Shown piece after piece: positions 42,241 to 54,469 of a stretch of DNA of 64,000 nucleotides. The position numbers were made by a program, and so were the translations under genes. This stretch comes from Mycolicibacterium sp. YH-1 (GTDB taxonomy: Bacteria > Actinomycetota > Actinomycetes > Mycobacteriales > Mycobacteriaceae). Where the stretch lies: positions 7,203,400 to 7,267,399 of the forward strand of contig NZ_CP092915.1 of assembly GCF_022557175.1 (NCBI RefSeq). The letters run 5' to 3'. Below the pieces are notes generated by a model. It did not search any database. It saw only the letters and a program-made list of their open reading frames with translations, and was not told the origin of the DNA. How positions within the stretch are numbered: position 1 is the stretch's first letter; every line of letters starts with the position of its first letter.

Positions 42241-43716
42241 ATGGGTTTGGTCGGCCGCTTCGAACGCAGACTCGAGTCGAGCATCGGCGACGCGTTCGCC
42301 CGCGTGTTCGGCGGTGCGATCGTGCCGCAGGAAGTCGAGGCGATGCTCCAGGGTGAAGCCGAGGCCAAGGTGCGCCAACTGGGCGGCGGCCATATTTTGG
42401 CACCGAACGCCTACGTCATTACCCTCAGTGTGCCGGACTATCAGAAGGTGAGCGCCGACCCCGACCTCACGTCGACCAGTTTTGCCAGACACCTGGAGGG
42501 ATACATCCATGACCAAGGATGGCAAACGTATGGTGAGGTGGTCGTCAGATTCGAACCGTCACCGAACCTGCACACCGGCCAATTCCGCGTACGTGGAGCG
42601 GTCGATCCCGACTCGACCGACCGAGACTCGACGGGCGCACCCGCCCCACAACCAGACCGCGCGAACACCGCAGAACCAGGAGTTCCTCCGATGACTGACA
42701 ACCCGAGCCATCGCGGCGGCGGCCAGGGACCAGGCCAGCAGCCCGGCGACGAGTACTACGACTACGGCCGCCAGGGCGAGGAGCCCCGCCGTCCGCAGCC
42801 TCCCGAGCAGGGTGGATACCCGCCTCAGGGCCCCCCGGCGCCCGGCTACCCCCCGCGTCAGCCCGGATACGAGCAGGGTGGTTACCCGGAGCAGGGTGGT
42901 TACCCGGAGCAGGGTGGCTACGAGCAGGGCGGCTACCCCGAGCAGGGCTACCCGGCGCCGTCCTATGAGCAGCGTCCGCCGGCTGGCGGTTACGGCCAGC
43001 CCCCCGCGGGCGGCTACACCGAGGGTTACCCGCCGGCCCAGGGTGGCTACGGCGCGCCCGCTGGCGGTTACCCCGCTCCCGGCGCTCCCGCCGGCGACTA
43101 TGACTACGGCCGTCAGGCCCCGCGCCACGACGACTACGGTCGGCCCGAGGCGCGTCCGGCCTACCCGGACCAGGGCGGGTATCCCGAGCAGGGTGGCTAC
43201 GCCGACCAGGGCGGCTACCCGGACCAGGGCGGCTACCCCGACCAGGGCGGCTACGGCGGTCAGGCCTACCGTCAGGACTACGGCCAGCCAGGATACGGCG
43301 AGCAGCAGTACGGCCAGCCGGCCGCACCCGCGGGCTACGGCGACCAGGGCTACGGCGGCGGCTACGCCGATGCGGGCTACGGCCAGCAGGGTGGTTACGG
43401 CGCGGGATACGCCGCTGCCGGTGTCGCCGGTGCCAACGTGACGCTGCAGCTCGACGACGGCAGCGGCCGTACCTACCAGCTGCGCGAGGGCGCCAACGTG
43501 ATCGGCCGCGGTCAGGACGCTCAGTTCCGGCTGCCTGACACCGGGGTCTCGCGTCGCCACCTGGAGATCCGCTGGGATGGGCAGGTCGCGCTGCTGTCGG
43601 ACCTCAACTCCACCAACGGCACCACCGTGAACAACGCGCCGGTCCAGGAGTGGCAGCTGGCCGACGGCGACGTGATTCGACTGGGTCATTCCGAGATCGT
43701 CGTTCGGGTTCACTGA
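42241..43716 (+). CDS. fhaA: FHA-domain protein FhaA
   Basis: Encodes 491 residues from ATG 42241, after GGGGAGAGGC. Residues 1-115 are the DUF3662 domain ([35 protein letters not shown]). Residues about 150-395 are a Gln/Gly/Tyr/Pro repeat region (many QGGYP units). The C-terminal FHA domain (about 400-491) has [24 protein letters not shown] and [10 protein letters not shown]. FhaA binds phosphorylated partners of PknA/PknB, including the pseudokinase domain of MviN, and restrains peptidoglycan synthesis. First gene of the operon running to pknB. Confidence 0.96.
   Translation: MGLVGRFERRLESSIGDAFARVFGGAIVPQEVEAMLQGEAEAKVRQLGGGHILAPNAYVITLSVPDYQKVSADPDLTSTSFARHLEGYIHDQGWQTYGEVVVRFEPSPNLHTGQFRVRGAVDPDSTDRDSTGAPAPQPDRANTAEPGVPPMTDNPSHRGGGQGPGQQPGDEYYDYGRQGEEPRRPQPPEQGGYPPQGPPAPGYPPRQPGYEQGGYPEQGGYPEQGGYEQGGYPEQGYPAPSYEQRPPAGGYGQPPAGGYTEGYPPAQGGYGAPAGGYPAPGAPAGDYDYGRQAPRHDDYGRPEARPAYPDQGGYPEQGGYADQGGYPDQGGYPDQGGYGGQAYRQDYGQPGYGEQQYGQPAAPAGYGDQGYGGGYADAGYGQQGGYGAGYAAAGVAGANVTLQLDDGSGRTYQLREGANVIGRGQDAQFRLPDTGVSRRHLEIRWDGQVALLSDLNSTNGTTVNNAPVQEWQLADGDVIRLGHSEIVVRVH
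42800..43430 (+). repeat. QGGYP coding repeats within fhaA
   Basis: About 20 imperfect units of 15-18 bases encode [12 protein letters not shown] and related Gly-Tyr-rich steps. They form the disordered linker of FhaA and are prone to length variation between strains. Confidence 0.85.
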
Positions 43717-43896
43717 GGACGCGAACGGGTCACGGCCCCGCGAAGTCTGTTCGCTTCCCGCTCACTCCGATCCCAGCACCCAGTATCGTGACGTTGCCGA
43801 CGGTGACCGAGCAGATCCGCTGGCAGGAGTGACACGGCCCGTGGCTCGGTGCAGAGGTTGGGTGCCACAGCGGGACGGTGACGGAAGGGACGTCGG

Positions 43897-44364
43897 ATGC
43901 AGGGGCTAGTTCTGCAGCTGACGCGCGTCGGTTTCCTATTGCTCCTGTGGCTGTTCATCTGGGCGGTGCTGCGGACCCTTCGGACCGACATCTACGCACC
44001 CACCGGTGCCGTCATGGTCAAGCGTGGGCTCGCGCTGCGGGGCACACTGCTGCCCAGCCGTCAGCATCGCAGCGTCGTCCGGCAGCTCGTCGTCACCGAG
44101 GGCGCCCTGACGGGCACACGCATCACCCTGGGCACTCAGCCGGTGCTCATCGGGCGCGCTGACGACTCCACGCTCGTACTCACTGATGACTACGCCTCAA
44201 CACGGCACGCACGGCTGTCCCAGCGAGGGACGGAATGGTACGTAGAAGACCTAGGATCGACCAACGGCACATACCTTGACAGGGCGAAGGTGACGACAGC
44301 GGTAAGGGTTCCGATGGGGACGCCGGTTCGAGTCGGCAAGACGGTAATCGAGCTGCGCCCGTGA
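43897..44364 (+). CDS. fhaB: FHA-domain membrane protein FhaB (FipA)
   Basis: Encodes 155 residues. One N-terminal transmembrane helix (LTRVGFLLLLWLFIWAVLRTL), then a cytoplasmic FHA domain with VLIGRADDSTLVLTDDYASTRHARLSQRG and GSTNGTYLDRAKV. FhaB/FipA is phosphorylated by PknB and connects to cell division and PknB substrates. It overlaps pstP by four bases; spacing from fhaA is 180 bases. Confidence 0.95.
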   Translation: MQGLVLQLTRVGFLLLLWLFIWAVLRTLRTDIYAPTGAVMVKRGLALRGTLLPSRQHRSVVRQLVVTEGALTGTRITLGTQPVLIGRADDSTLVLTDDYASTRHARLSQRGTEWYVEDLGSTNGTYLDRAKVTTAVRVPMGTPVRVGKTVIELRP

Positions 44365-45863
44365 CACTCGTCCTCCGCTACGCGGCGCGCAGTGACCGCG
44401 GCCTGGTCCGGGCCAACAACGAGGACTCCGTGTACGCCGGCGCGCGCCTGCTGGCCCTGGCCGACGGCATGGGCGGGCATGCGGCGGGTGAGGTGGCCTC
44501 ACAGCTGGTCATCGCCGCGCTGGCCCATCTCGACGACGACGAGCCGGGCGGCGATCTGCTCAGTCAGCTCAACAACGCCGTGCACGAGGGCAACTCGGCG
44601 ATCGCCGCACACGTCGAGGCCGATCCCGAGCTCGAGGGCATGGGGACCACGCTGACCGCGATCCTGTTCGCGGGCAACCGCCTTGGGCTCGTCCACGTCG
44701 GTGACTCCCGGGGCTATCTGCTTCGCGACGGCGAGCTCACCCAGATCACCAAGGACGACACGTTCGTCCAAACCCTGGTCGACGAGGGCCGCATCACCGC
44801 CGAGGAGGCACACAGTCACCCGCAGCGTTCGCTGATCATGCGGGCGCTGACGGGTCACGAGGTCGAGCCCACACTCATCGTGCGCGAGGCCAAGGTCGGC
44901 GACCGCTACCTGCTGTGTTCGGACGGGCTGTCGGACCCGGTCAGTCACGAGACCATCCAGGACGCGCTGCAGATCGAGGACGTCGCCGAAAGCGCGGACC
45001 GGCTCATCGAATTGGCGCTGCGCGGCGGCGGCCCCGACAACGTCACCGTGGTGGTCGCCGACGTCGTCGACCACGGGTACGGCCAGACCCAGCCCATCCT
45101 GGCCGGCGCGGTGTCCGGCAACGACGACCAGTCCGTGCCGCCCAACACCGCCGCCGGACGCGCATCGGCGTTCAACCCGAAGCGCGCCACACCCACCAAG
45201 CGCCCCGCCGTCGAGCCCGAGTCGGCGAAGAAGCCGCGCTCGCGCCGCAAGATCCTCATCATCGCGATCCTGCTGATCCTGCTCGTCGCCGCCGGATTGT
45301 TCGTGGGGCGCATGGTGATTCGCAGCAACTACTACGTCGCCGAGCATGACGGCGCCGTCTACATCATGCGTGGCGTGCAGGGCTCGCTGCTCGGTATGCC
45401 GCTGCAGCAGCCGTTCCGCATCGCCTGCCTCGACAACCGCAACGACATCCGGATCATCGCCGCCGACGACGACCGCTCCAACTGCCAGCCGCTCAAGGTC
45501 AGCGACCTGCGCCAGTCCGAGCGCGCGCAGGTTGCGGCCGGTCTGCCCGCGGGCAGCGTCGACGACGCCATCCGCCAGCTTCGGGATCTCGGGCCGTCCT
45601 CGCTCCTGCCGATCTGCGCACCGGCGCCGCCGACGACGACCACCACCGCACCCCGCCCGACAGCGGGGGGGACCCCCACCACCACAACTCCTCGCGGGCC
45701 ACTGCCCGGTCCGGCGCCGGAGACACCGAAGACCGTCAGCACCCCGGCGCCACCGCCGCCGGCATCACCCGCACCCCCGCCCCCGCCCACGCCGTCGCCG
45801 ACCGTGACGGCGCTGCCTCCCCCACCGCAGGAGCCGGGCACCACTTGCCGGGCGGTGTCATGA
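44361..45863 (+). CDS. pstP: PP2C-type Ser/Thr protein phosphatase PstP
   Basis: Encodes 500 residues from GTG 44361. Residues 1-240 are the PP2C catalytic domain with the metal-binding motifs RANNEDSVYAG, ADGMGGH, GDSRGYLLRDG and GGPDNVTVVVAD. A transmembrane helix is at about residues 294-317 (ILIIAILLILLVAAGLFVG), followed by an extracellular region with a Pro/Thr-rich tail. PstP dephosphorylates PknA, PknB and their targets, opposing the two kinases encoded downstream. Confidence 0.96.
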   Translation: MTLVLRYAARSDRGLVRANNEDSVYAGARLLALADGMGGHAAGEVASQLVIAALAHLDDDEPGGDLLSQLNNAVHEGNSAIAAHVEADPELEGMGTTLTAILFAGNRLGLVHVGDSRGYLLRDGELTQITKDDTFVQTLVDEGRITAEEAHSHPQRSLIMRALTGHEVEPTLIVREAKVGDRYLLCSDGLSDPVSHETIQDALQIEDVAESADRLIELALRGGGPDNVTVVVADVVDHGYGQTQPILAGAVSGNDDQSVPPNTAAGRASAFNPKRATPTKRPAVEPESAKKPRSRRKILIIAILLILLVAAGLFVGRMVIRSNYYVAEHDGAVYIMRGVQGSLLGMPLQQPFRIACLDNRNDIRIIAADDDRSNCQPLKVSDLRQSERAQVAAGLPAGSVDDAIRQLRDLGPSSLLPICAPAPPTTTTTAPRPTAGGTPTTTTPRGPLPGPAPETPKTVSTPAPPPPASPAPPPPPTPSPTVTALPPPPQEPGTTCRAVS

Positions 45864-47275
45864 GCACCGCGCCGCAGGCCGCCGTCACCGTAGTTCCGCC
45901 AATGCCCAACCGGCGCAACGCCGAACTGGTCCTGCTCGCCTTCGCTGGCGTCATCACGACGGTCGCGCTGCTCATCGTGGAGGCCAACCAGGAACAGGGC
46001 CTGAGTTGGGATCTGCTGCAGTACGCCGTCGCCTACCTCGCACTGTTCACCGGTGCGCACCTGGCGGTCCGTCGCTTCGCGCCCTACGCCGACCCGCTTC
46101 TGCTGCCCGTGGTCGCGCTGCTGAATGGCTTGGGGCTGGTGATGATTCACCGCCTCGACCTCGCCGCCGGCCCGTTGGCCTCGGGTGCAGCTCGCGGTCC
46201 CAGCGCCAACCAGCAGATGCTGTGGACATTGGTCGGCGTTGTCGCCTTCTCGCTCGTCATCATCTTCCTGCGGGACCACCGCGTGCTCGCCCGCTACGGC
46301 TACATCTGCGGCCTGACCGGCCTCGTGCTGCTGCTGATTCCGGCGCTGCTGCCCAGCCAGTACTCCGAGCAGGGCGGCGCGAAGATCTGGATTCGGCTGC
46401 CCGGCTTCTCGATTCAGCCCGCAGAGTTCTCCAAGATCCTGCTGCTCATCTTCTTCGCCGCGGTCCTGGTGTCCAAGCGCAGCCTCTTCACCAGCGCCGG
46501 CAAGCACGTGCTCGGCATGAACCTCCCGCGACCGCGTGACCTCGCGCCGCTGCTCGCGGCGTGGGTGGCCTCGATCGGCGTCATGGTCTTCGAGAAGGAC
46601 CTCGGCACGTCGCTTCTGCTGTACGCGTCGTTCCTCGTCCTGGTGTACATCGCCACCGACCGGATCAGCTGGGTCCTGTTGGGGCTCACCCTGTTCGCCG
46701 CGGGCAGCGTCGTGGCCTACTTCGCGTTCAGCCACGTCCAGACCCGCGTGCAGAACTGGCTCGACCCGTTCGCCGACCCCGACGGCGCCGGCTACCAGAT
46801 GGTGCAGTCGCTGTTCAGCTTCGCCACCGGTGGCATCTTCGGCACCGGTCTGGGCAACGGCCAGCCCGGCACCGTGCCCGCGGCGTCCACCGACTTCATC
46901 ATCGCCGCCATCGGCGAGGAGCTCGGCCTGGTCGGCTTCGCCGGCGTCCTGATGCTCTACACGATCCTGATCGTGCGCGGCATGCGCACCGCGATCGCCG
47001 TGCGTGACAGCTTCGGCAAGCTCCTGGCCGCCGGACTGGCCTCCACGCTGGCCATCCAGTTGTTCATCGTGGTCGGCGGCGTCACCAAGCTCATTCCGCT
47101 CACCGGCCTGACCACCCCGTGGATGTCCTACGGCGGCTCCTCGCTGCTGGCCAACTACGTGCTGCTGGCCATCCTGATGGTCATCTCGCACTCTGCCCGT
47201 CGTCCGATCTCCGACGCCGGGCCCAATCCGACACCGATCGCCGCCGCCAAGACGGAGGTGATCTCGAAGGTATGA
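45860..47275 (+). CDS. rodA: SEDS peptidoglycan glycosyltransferase RodA
   Basis: Encodes 471 residues; ATG 45860 overlaps the pstP stop (ATGA). About ten transmembrane helices with the FtsW/RodA/SpoVE signatures (GAKIWIRLPGFSIQPAEFSKILL, FEKDLGTSLLLYASFLVLVYIA, TDFIIAAIGEELGLVGF, LTGLTTPWMSYGGSSLLANY). RodA polymerises glycan strands for elongation together with the transpeptidase encoded next, PbpA. Translational coupling links both. Confidence 0.95.
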   Translation: MSTAPQAAVTVVPPMPNRRNAELVLLAFAGVITTVALLIVEANQEQGLSWDLLQYAVAYLALFTGAHLAVRRFAPYADPLLLPVVALLNGLGLVMIHRLDLAAGPLASGAARGPSANQQMLWTLVGVVAFSLVIIFLRDHRVLARYGYICGLTGLVLLLIPALLPSQYSEQGGAKIWIRLPGFSIQPAEFSKILLLIFFAAVLVSKRSLFTSAGKHVLGMNLPRPRDLAPLLAAWVASIGVMVFEKDLGTSLLLYASFLVLVYIATDRISWVLLGLTLFAAGSVVAYFAFSHVQTRVQNWLDPFADPDGAGYQMVQSLFSFATGGIFGTGLGNGQPGTVPAASTDFIIAAIGEELGLVGFAGVLMLYTILIVRGMRTAIAVRDSFGKLLAAGLASTLAIQLFIVVGGVTKLIPLTGLTTPWMSYGGSSLLANYVLLAILMVISHSARRPISDAGPNPTPIAAAKTEVISKV

Positions 47276-48747
47276 ACACCTCCCTGCGTCGCATCTCCGT
47301 GGCGATCATGGCGCTGATCGTGCTGCTGCTGGGCAACGCCACGTTGACCCAGGTCTTCACCGCCGACGGTCTGCGGTCGGACCCTCGCAATCAGCGCGTC
47401 CTGCTCGACGAGTACTCCCGCCAGCGGGGCCAGATCACCGCCGGCGGCCAGCTGCTGGCGTACTCGGTGTCCACCAACGGGCACTTTCGGTTCCTGCGGG
47501 TGTATCCCACCCCTCAGGCCTATGCGCCGGTGACCGGCTTCTACTCGCTTCGGTACTCCAGCACGGGCCTGGAGCGGGCCGAGGACTCAGTGCTCAACGG
47601 CTCCGATGAACGCCTCTTCGGCAGGCGGCTGGCCGACTTCTTCACCGGCCGTGACCCCCGTGGCGGGAACGTCGGCACCACGATCAACCCGCAGGTGCAG
47701 CTGGCCGCGTGGGAGGCCATCTCGGAGGCCTGCAACGGCCCGTGCAAGGGCTCGGTGGTGGCGCTGGAGCCCTCGACCGGCAAGATCCTGGCGATGGTGT
47801 CCTCACCGTCCTACGACCCGAACGTGCTGTCGTCGCACGACGTCGACTCGCAGTCCGAGGCGTGGGAGCGGCTGCGTGACGACCCGAACTCGCCGCTGGT
47901 GAACCGCGCGATCTCGGAGACCTACCCGCCCGGGTCCACGTTCAAGGTCATCACCACCGCGGCAGCGCTTGCGGCCGGTGCCAACCCCGACACCCAGCTC
48001 ACGTCCGCGGCTCGGATTCCGTTGCCCGACAGCACCGCAACGCTGGAGAACTACGGCGGCTCGGCGTGCGGCAACGGCCCGACCACCTCGCTGCGGGAGG
48101 CGTTCGCCAAGTCGTGCAACACCGCCTTCGTCCAGCTCGGCATCGACACCGGCGCCGACGCGCTGCGCAGCACGGCGCAGGCCTTCGGCATCGACACCCC
48201 CACACCACCAATTCCGCTGCCGGTGGTCGAGTCCACCGTCGGACCGATCAGCGACGGCGCCGCTCTCGGCATGTCCAGCATCGGGCAGCGGGATGTCGCA
48301 CTCACTCCGCTGCAGAACGCCGTCGTGGCCGCGACCGTCGCCAATGACGGCGTCGCCATGGACCCGTATCTGGTCGCCGATCTCAAGGGGCCCGACCTGT
48401 CCAATATCGCCACGACGACCCCGCACGAGGCACGCCGAGCGGTGTCTTCCCAGGTCGCCACTACACTTACGGACCTGATGATTGACGCCGAAAAGGTGAC
48501 TCAACAGAAGGGGGCCATCGCCGGCGTGCAGATCGCATCCAAGACCGGTACGGCGGAGCACGGGACCGACCCCCGAAACACACCGCCACATGCCTGGTAC
48601 ATCGCGTTTGCGCCGGCCAGGGCGCCCAAGGTGGCCGTTGCCGTCCTGGTGGAGAATGGTGGCGACCGTTTGTCCGCCACCGGCGGGGCACTGGCTGCAC
48701 CGATCGGCCGGGCCACCATCGCCGCTGCGCTGCGGGAGGAATCATGA
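47272..48747 (+). CDS. pbpA: Penicillin-binding protein PbpA (class B transpeptidase)
   Basis: Encodes 491 residues from ATG 47272 (ATGA overlap with rodA). One N-terminal anchor helix ([20 protein letters not shown]). Transpeptidase motifs: SxxK in PPGSTFKVI, SxN in [12 protein letters not shown] in [10 protein letters not shown]. Class B enzyme, partner of RodA; crosslinks peptidoglycan. In mycobacteria it is a PknB-linked division/shape factor. It overlaps pknA by four bases. Confidence 0.95.
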   Translation: MNTSLRRISVAIMALIVLLLGNATLTQVFTADGLRSDPRNQRVLLDEYSRQRGQITAGGQLLAYSVSTNGHFRFLRVYPTPQAYAPVTGFYSLRYSSTGLERAEDSVLNGSDERLFGRRLADFFTGRDPRGGNVGTTINPQVQLAAWEAISEACNGPCKGSVVALEPSTGKILAMVSSPSYDPNVLSSHDVDSQSEAWERLRDDPNSPLVNRAISETYPPGSTFKVITTAAALAAGANPDTQLTSAARIPLPDSTATLENYGGSACGNGPTTSLREAFAKSCNTAFVQLGIDTGADALRSTAQAFGIDTPTPPIPLPVVESTVGPISDGAALGMSSIGQRDVALTPLQNAVVAATVANDGVAMDPYLVADLKGPDLSNIATTTPHEARRAVSSQVATTLTDLMIDAEKVTQQKGAIAGVQIASKTGTAEHGTDPRNTPPHAWYIAFAPARAPKVAVAVLVENGGDRLSATGGALAAPIGRATIAAALREES

Positions 48748-50032
48748 GCGCGCGCGTCGGAGTGACGCTGTCCGACCGTTACCGGTTGCAGCGACTCATC
48801 GCCACCGGCGGCATGGGTCAGGTCTGGGAGGGCCTCGACAGCCGACTGGGACGTCAGGTCGCCATCAAGGTCCTCAAGGCCGAGTACTCGACGGACCCCG
48901 AGTTCGTCGAGCGTTTCCGCGCCGAGGCGCGCACCGTGGCGATGCTCAACCACCCCGGCATCGCGAGCGTGTACGACTACGGCGAGACCGAGCTCGACGG
49001 TGAGGGCCGCACCGCCTACCTGGTGATGGAACTCGTCAACGGCGAACCGCTCAACGCGGTCATCAAGCGCACCGGCCGACTGTCGCTGCGGCACGCGCTC
49101 GACATGCTCGAGCAGACCGGCCGCGCGCTGCAGGTCGCGCACACCGCCGGACTGGTGCACCGCGACGTCAAGCCGGGCAACATCATGATCACGCCCACCG
49201 GGCAGGTGAAGCTCACCGACTTCGGTATCGCCAAGGCTGTCGACGCGGCACCGGTGACGCAGACCGGCATGGTGATGGGCACCGCCCAGTACATCGCGCC
49301 CGAGCAGGCCCTCGGCCACGACGCCACCGCTGCCAGCGACGTGTACTCGCTGGGAGTCGTTGGCTACGAGTCGGTTTCGGGTCGCCGTCCGTTCACCGGC
49401 GACGGTGCGCTGACGGTCGCCATGAAGCACATCAAGGAGCAGCCGGCACCGCTGCCCGCCGATCTGCCGCCGAACGTGCGCGAGCTCATCGAGATCACCC
49501 TCGCCAAGTCCCCGGGCCTTCGGTACAGCACCGGCGGCGCGTTCGCCGACGCCGTCGCCGCGGTGCGTGCGGGACGACGCCCACCGCGGCCCAACCAGGC
49601 GCCGACCATCGGCCGGGCCACACCCGCGGCGATCCCGTCGGGTGCGCAGGCCCGCTCCGCCGCCGACTTCTCGAGCAAGCCGCCCACCGCGGCTCGGCCG
49701 CGTCCGGCGACCGGCAATCACCGGCCGGCACCTCCACCGCGGCGCACCTTCTCCTCGGGACAGCGGGCCCTGCTGTGGGCAGCCGGTGTGCTCGGGGCGC
49801 TCGCCATCGTCATCGCGATCCTGATCGTGCTCAACGCCCAGGACCGCAAGGACAACCAGCCGTCGCCGACGACGATCACCAACACGAGCACCACGATCGT
49901 GCCACCGCCGTCGCCATCCGCCATGCCCGCGCCGTCCTGGCAGGGCCCTGATTGGACCGATCCGGGTCTGATCAGGGAAGGTGGGGTCCAAGCCGCGGCC
50001 CATTCCGAGGCCGCGCACGAGCAGACAAACCG

Positions 50033-50036
<4 letters not shown>
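48744..50036 (+). CDS. pknA: Ser/Thr protein kinase PknA
   Basis: Encodes 430 residues. Kinase domain at residues about 8-275 with [37 protein letters not shown], and an activation loop [19 protein letters not shown] Pro-rich linker follows, then a transmembrane helix at about residues 340-362 ([21 protein letters not shown]) and a short Thr/Pro-rich extracellular tail. PknA controls elongation and septation through many substrates, in part with PknB. The order rodA-pbpA-pknA-pknB is diagnostic of actinobacteria. Confidence 0.96.
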
Positions 50037-51890
<1,854 letters not shown>

Positions 51891-51913
<23 letters not shown>

Positions 51914-52556
51914 CCGCGCGAACGGTGTCGGCGACCTCCTGCTCGAGCTGACGCACCAGACCCTCGGCGGGCGCCTGCCCACACAACTCGAGCCAGTTGG
52001 CCAGCATCCGATGGCCGCCCTCGGTGAGGATCGACTCGGGGTGGAACTGCACGCCGTGGATGGGCAGATCGACGTGCCGAACCGCCATGATCACACCGCC
52101 GGTGGTGCGCGCGGTGACCTCGAGAACCTCCGGCAGAGTCTCGGGCAGGATGGTCAGCGAGTGGTACCGGGTCGCGGTGAAGGGATCCGGAAGTCCCTTC
52201 AGCACACCGACATTCGTGTGATTCACGGTGCTGGTCTTACCGTGCAGGAGCTCGGGCGCACGATCCACTGTGCCGCCGAACGCCACCCCGATGGCCTGGT
52301 GGCCGAGGCAGACGCCCAGCAGCGGTGTGGCCGAGGCCGCGCACGCGCGCACCAACGGAATGGACGCGCCGGCGCGCTCGGGGGTGCCGGGGCCGGGGCT
52401 CAGCAGGATGCCGTCGTAGCGTGCCGCGACGGCATCCGGGTCGGCCAGCCGCTCATCGTCATTGCGCCACACCTGCGCGTCCACGCCCAGCTGACCGAGG
52501 TACTGGACGAGGTTGAACACGAAGCTGTCGTAATTGTCGACGACGAGAACCTGCAT
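51891..52556 (-). CDS. trpG: Glutamine amidotransferase, anthranilate/aminodeoxychorismate synthase component II
   Basis: Encodes 221 residues. Class I amidotransferase: VDNYDSFVFNLVQYLGQLG, SPGPGTPERAG, catalytic cysteine in GVCLGHQAIGVAFGG, and the His/Glu pair in GVQFHPESILTEGG. TrpG/PabA supplies ammonia to TrpE or PabB for tryptophan or folate. The genomic place next to pknB corresponds to Rv0013 (trpG). The start is 54 bases from the DUF881 gene upstream. Confidence 0.93.
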
Positions 52557-52609
52557 CAGGCCAGGTTACTGGGTGCGTCGAGGCCTTTTGCGTCCCGCCT
52601 GCGGCGGCG

Positions 52610-53419
52610 TCAGTAACCGAGCGGACCCGCGGGCGTGGCGTAGCGCATCCGCACCGGTGCGGTGTGGCCGACGACGTCGACCTGGGGCTTGGGCGTTTCG
52701 GTGTAGCCCAGACCGAACCGCATCACATACTGGCGATACAGGTTGACCAGGGGAGCGGCTGCCAGGGCGGCCTGCATCGCGGGCACGTCGCCGATGGCGG
52801 TGATCACGTACGGCGGACTGTAGGTGCGCCCGTTGAGCAGCAGCGTGTTGCCGACGCACCGGGGCGCCGACGTCCCGATGATCCGCTGGTCCTGCATCTG
52901 TATGGCCTCGGCGCCCGAGCCCCACAGGGCGTTGAGCACTGCCTGCACGTCCTGCTGGTGTACCACGAGGTCATCGGGGGAGGCATCGCCTGGAAACCTG
53001 CCGTCAGCGTCGCGTTGTGCGTCATTGAGCGTGATCACCAGACCCGGTCCTCGGACCGGATCGACACCGGCCGCCGCGGCGAGAGCGTCGGCTCGGCCCG
53101 TGATCGCGTGGAGGGCGGCGTCGGCACCCGGGCTGCCACCGTGATGATTGTCGATCTCGGACACCATCGCGTCACGTTGGGCGGACAGCCGGTCCACCGA
53201 CTGCTGGGCCTCGCGGACCAGGTCGACCAGCCGCGGTGCGTCGCTGCGCCGGATCTCGTCACCACCGGAGACGGTGTGCGTGGTCGCCAGCAGGAGGCCA
53301 GCGCACAAACAGACGATGGGGACGCCGAACCGCCAGAACGACCGCCGGTGTGGTGGTGCCTCTGCCGCCGGCGCCTGGGCGTGGTCGCCGGCTGGCGGCG
53401 TGGACTGACTAGCTGCCAT
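52610..53419 (-). CDS. DUF881 membrane protein
   Basis: Encodes 269 residues from ATG 53419, with GGGAGGAGG upstream. One N-terminal helix (FWRFGVPIVCLCAGLLLATTH), a coiled-coil-like segment (LVDLVREAQQSVDRLSAQRDAMVSEI), then a DUF881 extracellular domain (GPGLVITLNDA, VHQQDVQAVLNALWGSGAEAIQMQDQRI, YVMRFGLGY). Actinobacterial family near crgA (Rv0012 position), role in envelope or division suggested by context only. Confidence 0.88.
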   Translation of the reverse strand: MAASQSTPPAGDHAQAPAAEAPPHRRSFWRFGVPIVCLCAGLLLATTHTVSGGDEIRRSDAPRLVDLVREAQQSVDRLSAQRDAMVSEIDNHHGGSPGADAALHAITGRADALAAAAGVDPVRGPGLVITLNDAQRDADGRFPGDASPDDLVVHQQDVQAVLNALWGSGAEAIQMQDQRIIGTSAPRCVGNTLLLNGRTYSPPYVITAIGDVPAMQAALAAAPLVNLYRQYVMRFGLGYTETPKPQVDVVGHTAPVRMRYATPAGPLGY

Positions 53420-53542
53420 CGGGTCCTCCTCCCGGGTCGTCAGGGTTCTCGGCTGGGCGGTCCGCTGAGATAGGCTCTGACTGCATCTGCTCCATCGTCG
53501 CACCGCACCGTCGAAGTGGCGCCAACCCGTCCGAAGGTACCC

Positions 53543-53827
53543 ATGCCCAAGTCAAAGGTCCGCAAGAAGAACGACTTCACCGTCAACCCGGTGAGCCGCA
53601 CCCCGGTGAAGGTGAAAGCGGGACCGTCGAGCGTGTGGTTCGTCTCACTCTTCATCGGCCTGATGCTGCTCGGTCTGGTGTGGTTGCTGGTGTTCCAGCT
53701 CGCCGCGACCAATCCTGTGGACGCACCCAGCTGGCTCACCTGGATGGCCAATCTGGCGCAGTGGAACTACGCGATTGCGTTTGCCTTCATGATCACTGGC
53801 CTGTTGCTCACCATGCGGTGGCGGTGA
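53543..53827 (+). CDS. crgA: Cell division protein CrgA
   Basis: Encodes 94 residues from ATG 53543 ([16 protein letters not shown]). Two transmembrane helices ([23 protein letters not shown] and [18 protein letters not shown]) joined by the [22 protein letters not shown] segment typical of CrgA. CrgA is a divisome protein that recruits FtsI/PbpB and CwsA in mycobacteria. Confidence 0.95.
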   Translation: MPKSKVRKKNDFTVNPVSRTPVKVKAGPSSVWFVSLFIGLMLLGLVWLLVFQLAATNPVDAPSWLTWMANLAQWNYAIAFAFMITGLLLTMRWR

Positions 53828-53925
53828 CGACGAATGACGCGAGGTTGTATTCAAGTTGGCCGCGATGCGTTCGGCCGCTGGCAACCTGGTCGTCACGCAA
53901 TCACATCGTTGTGATTCATCCCCAT

Positions 53926-53947
53926 TGTGGATAGCACCTGTGGATAA
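53926..53947 (-). promoter_or_regulatory. Two DnaA-box 9-mers
   Basis: On the minus strand CTATCCACA (53926-53934) and TTATCCACA (53939-53947), the latter the exact DnaA consensus, four bases apart, in the 155-base gap before 53983. They may bind DnaA near the promoter. Confidence 0.5.
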
Positions 53948-53982
53948 CTCGATTACCCACGCTTAAAGGGGGTTGAGAGTCA

Positions 53983-54399
53983 ATGCAGCAAACTCAGTGG
54001 GGCCCACGCACCGGTGGTGTGGTGGCTTGCGGAATCTTCGGCACTGTGATGGCAATCGCTGCTGTGACCGTAGTCACAGACCCTCCCGGACGTGTCCTAG
54101 CCGGGGTTGCCGCTGTCGGATTGCTCACGTTCGCAAGCATGTCCTGGCGCGCGCGACCAAAGCTGGCAATCACCGGTGAGGGGCTTGTGGTCCGCGGCTG
54201 GTGGCGCACGCAGATATTGCGACCCGCCGACATCGGCGCCGTGCGCATCACGGAGTTCCGTCGCATCGGACGCAAGGTCCGCATGCTGGAGATCGACGTG
54301 GTGGAGGGCGATCGCCTGCTGGTCTTCACCCGCTGGGATCTGGGCACAGACCCACTCGAGGTCCTCGACGCGCTGACCGCGGCCGGTTACGCCCGATAG
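53983..54399 (+). CDS. PH-domain-containing membrane protein (Rv0010c type)
   Basis: Encodes 138 residues. Two helices (GVVACGIFGTVMAIAAVTVV and AGVAAVGLLTFASM), then a bacterial PH-like domain (KLAITGEGLVVRGWWRTQILRPADIGAVRI and LLVFTRWDLGTDPLEVLDALTAAGY). It corresponds to the Rv0010c position between crgA and ppiA. Function unknown; terminator 54406-54458 follows. Confidence 0.85.
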   Translation: MQQTQWGPRTGGVVACGIFGTVMAIAAVTVVTDPPGRVLAGVAAVGLLTFASMSWRARPKLAITGEGLVVRGWWRTQILRPADIGAVRITEFRRIGRKVRMLEIDVVEGDRLLVFTRWDLGTDPLEVLDALTAAGYAR

Positions 54400-54405
54400 C
54401 TCCAG

Positions 54406-54458
54406 ACACGCGAAATGGCTGCTCCCGAGCTGTCCGGGGCAGCCATTTCGTGTGTTTC
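54406..54458. terminator. Bidirectional terminator between convergent genes
   Basis: ACACGCGAAATGGCTGC (54406-54422) pairs with GCAGCCATTTCGTGTGT (54439-54455), 17 pairs with one G.U, then TTTC. It lies between the PH-domain gene and ppiA, which face each other. Confidence 0.85.
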
Positions 54459-54469
54459 GGCCGAAGTTC

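Noticed and set aside
42800..43430. Regular short repeats resembling a CRISPR array
   Set aside because: Units are 15-18 bases without spacers and encode in-frame QGGYP repeats of FhaA; no cas genes nearby.
45359..47191. 610-codon minus-strand frame across pstP/rodA/pbpA
   Set aside because: His/Gly/Asp/Gln-rich translation typical of shadow frames; the plus strand holds three well-known genes.
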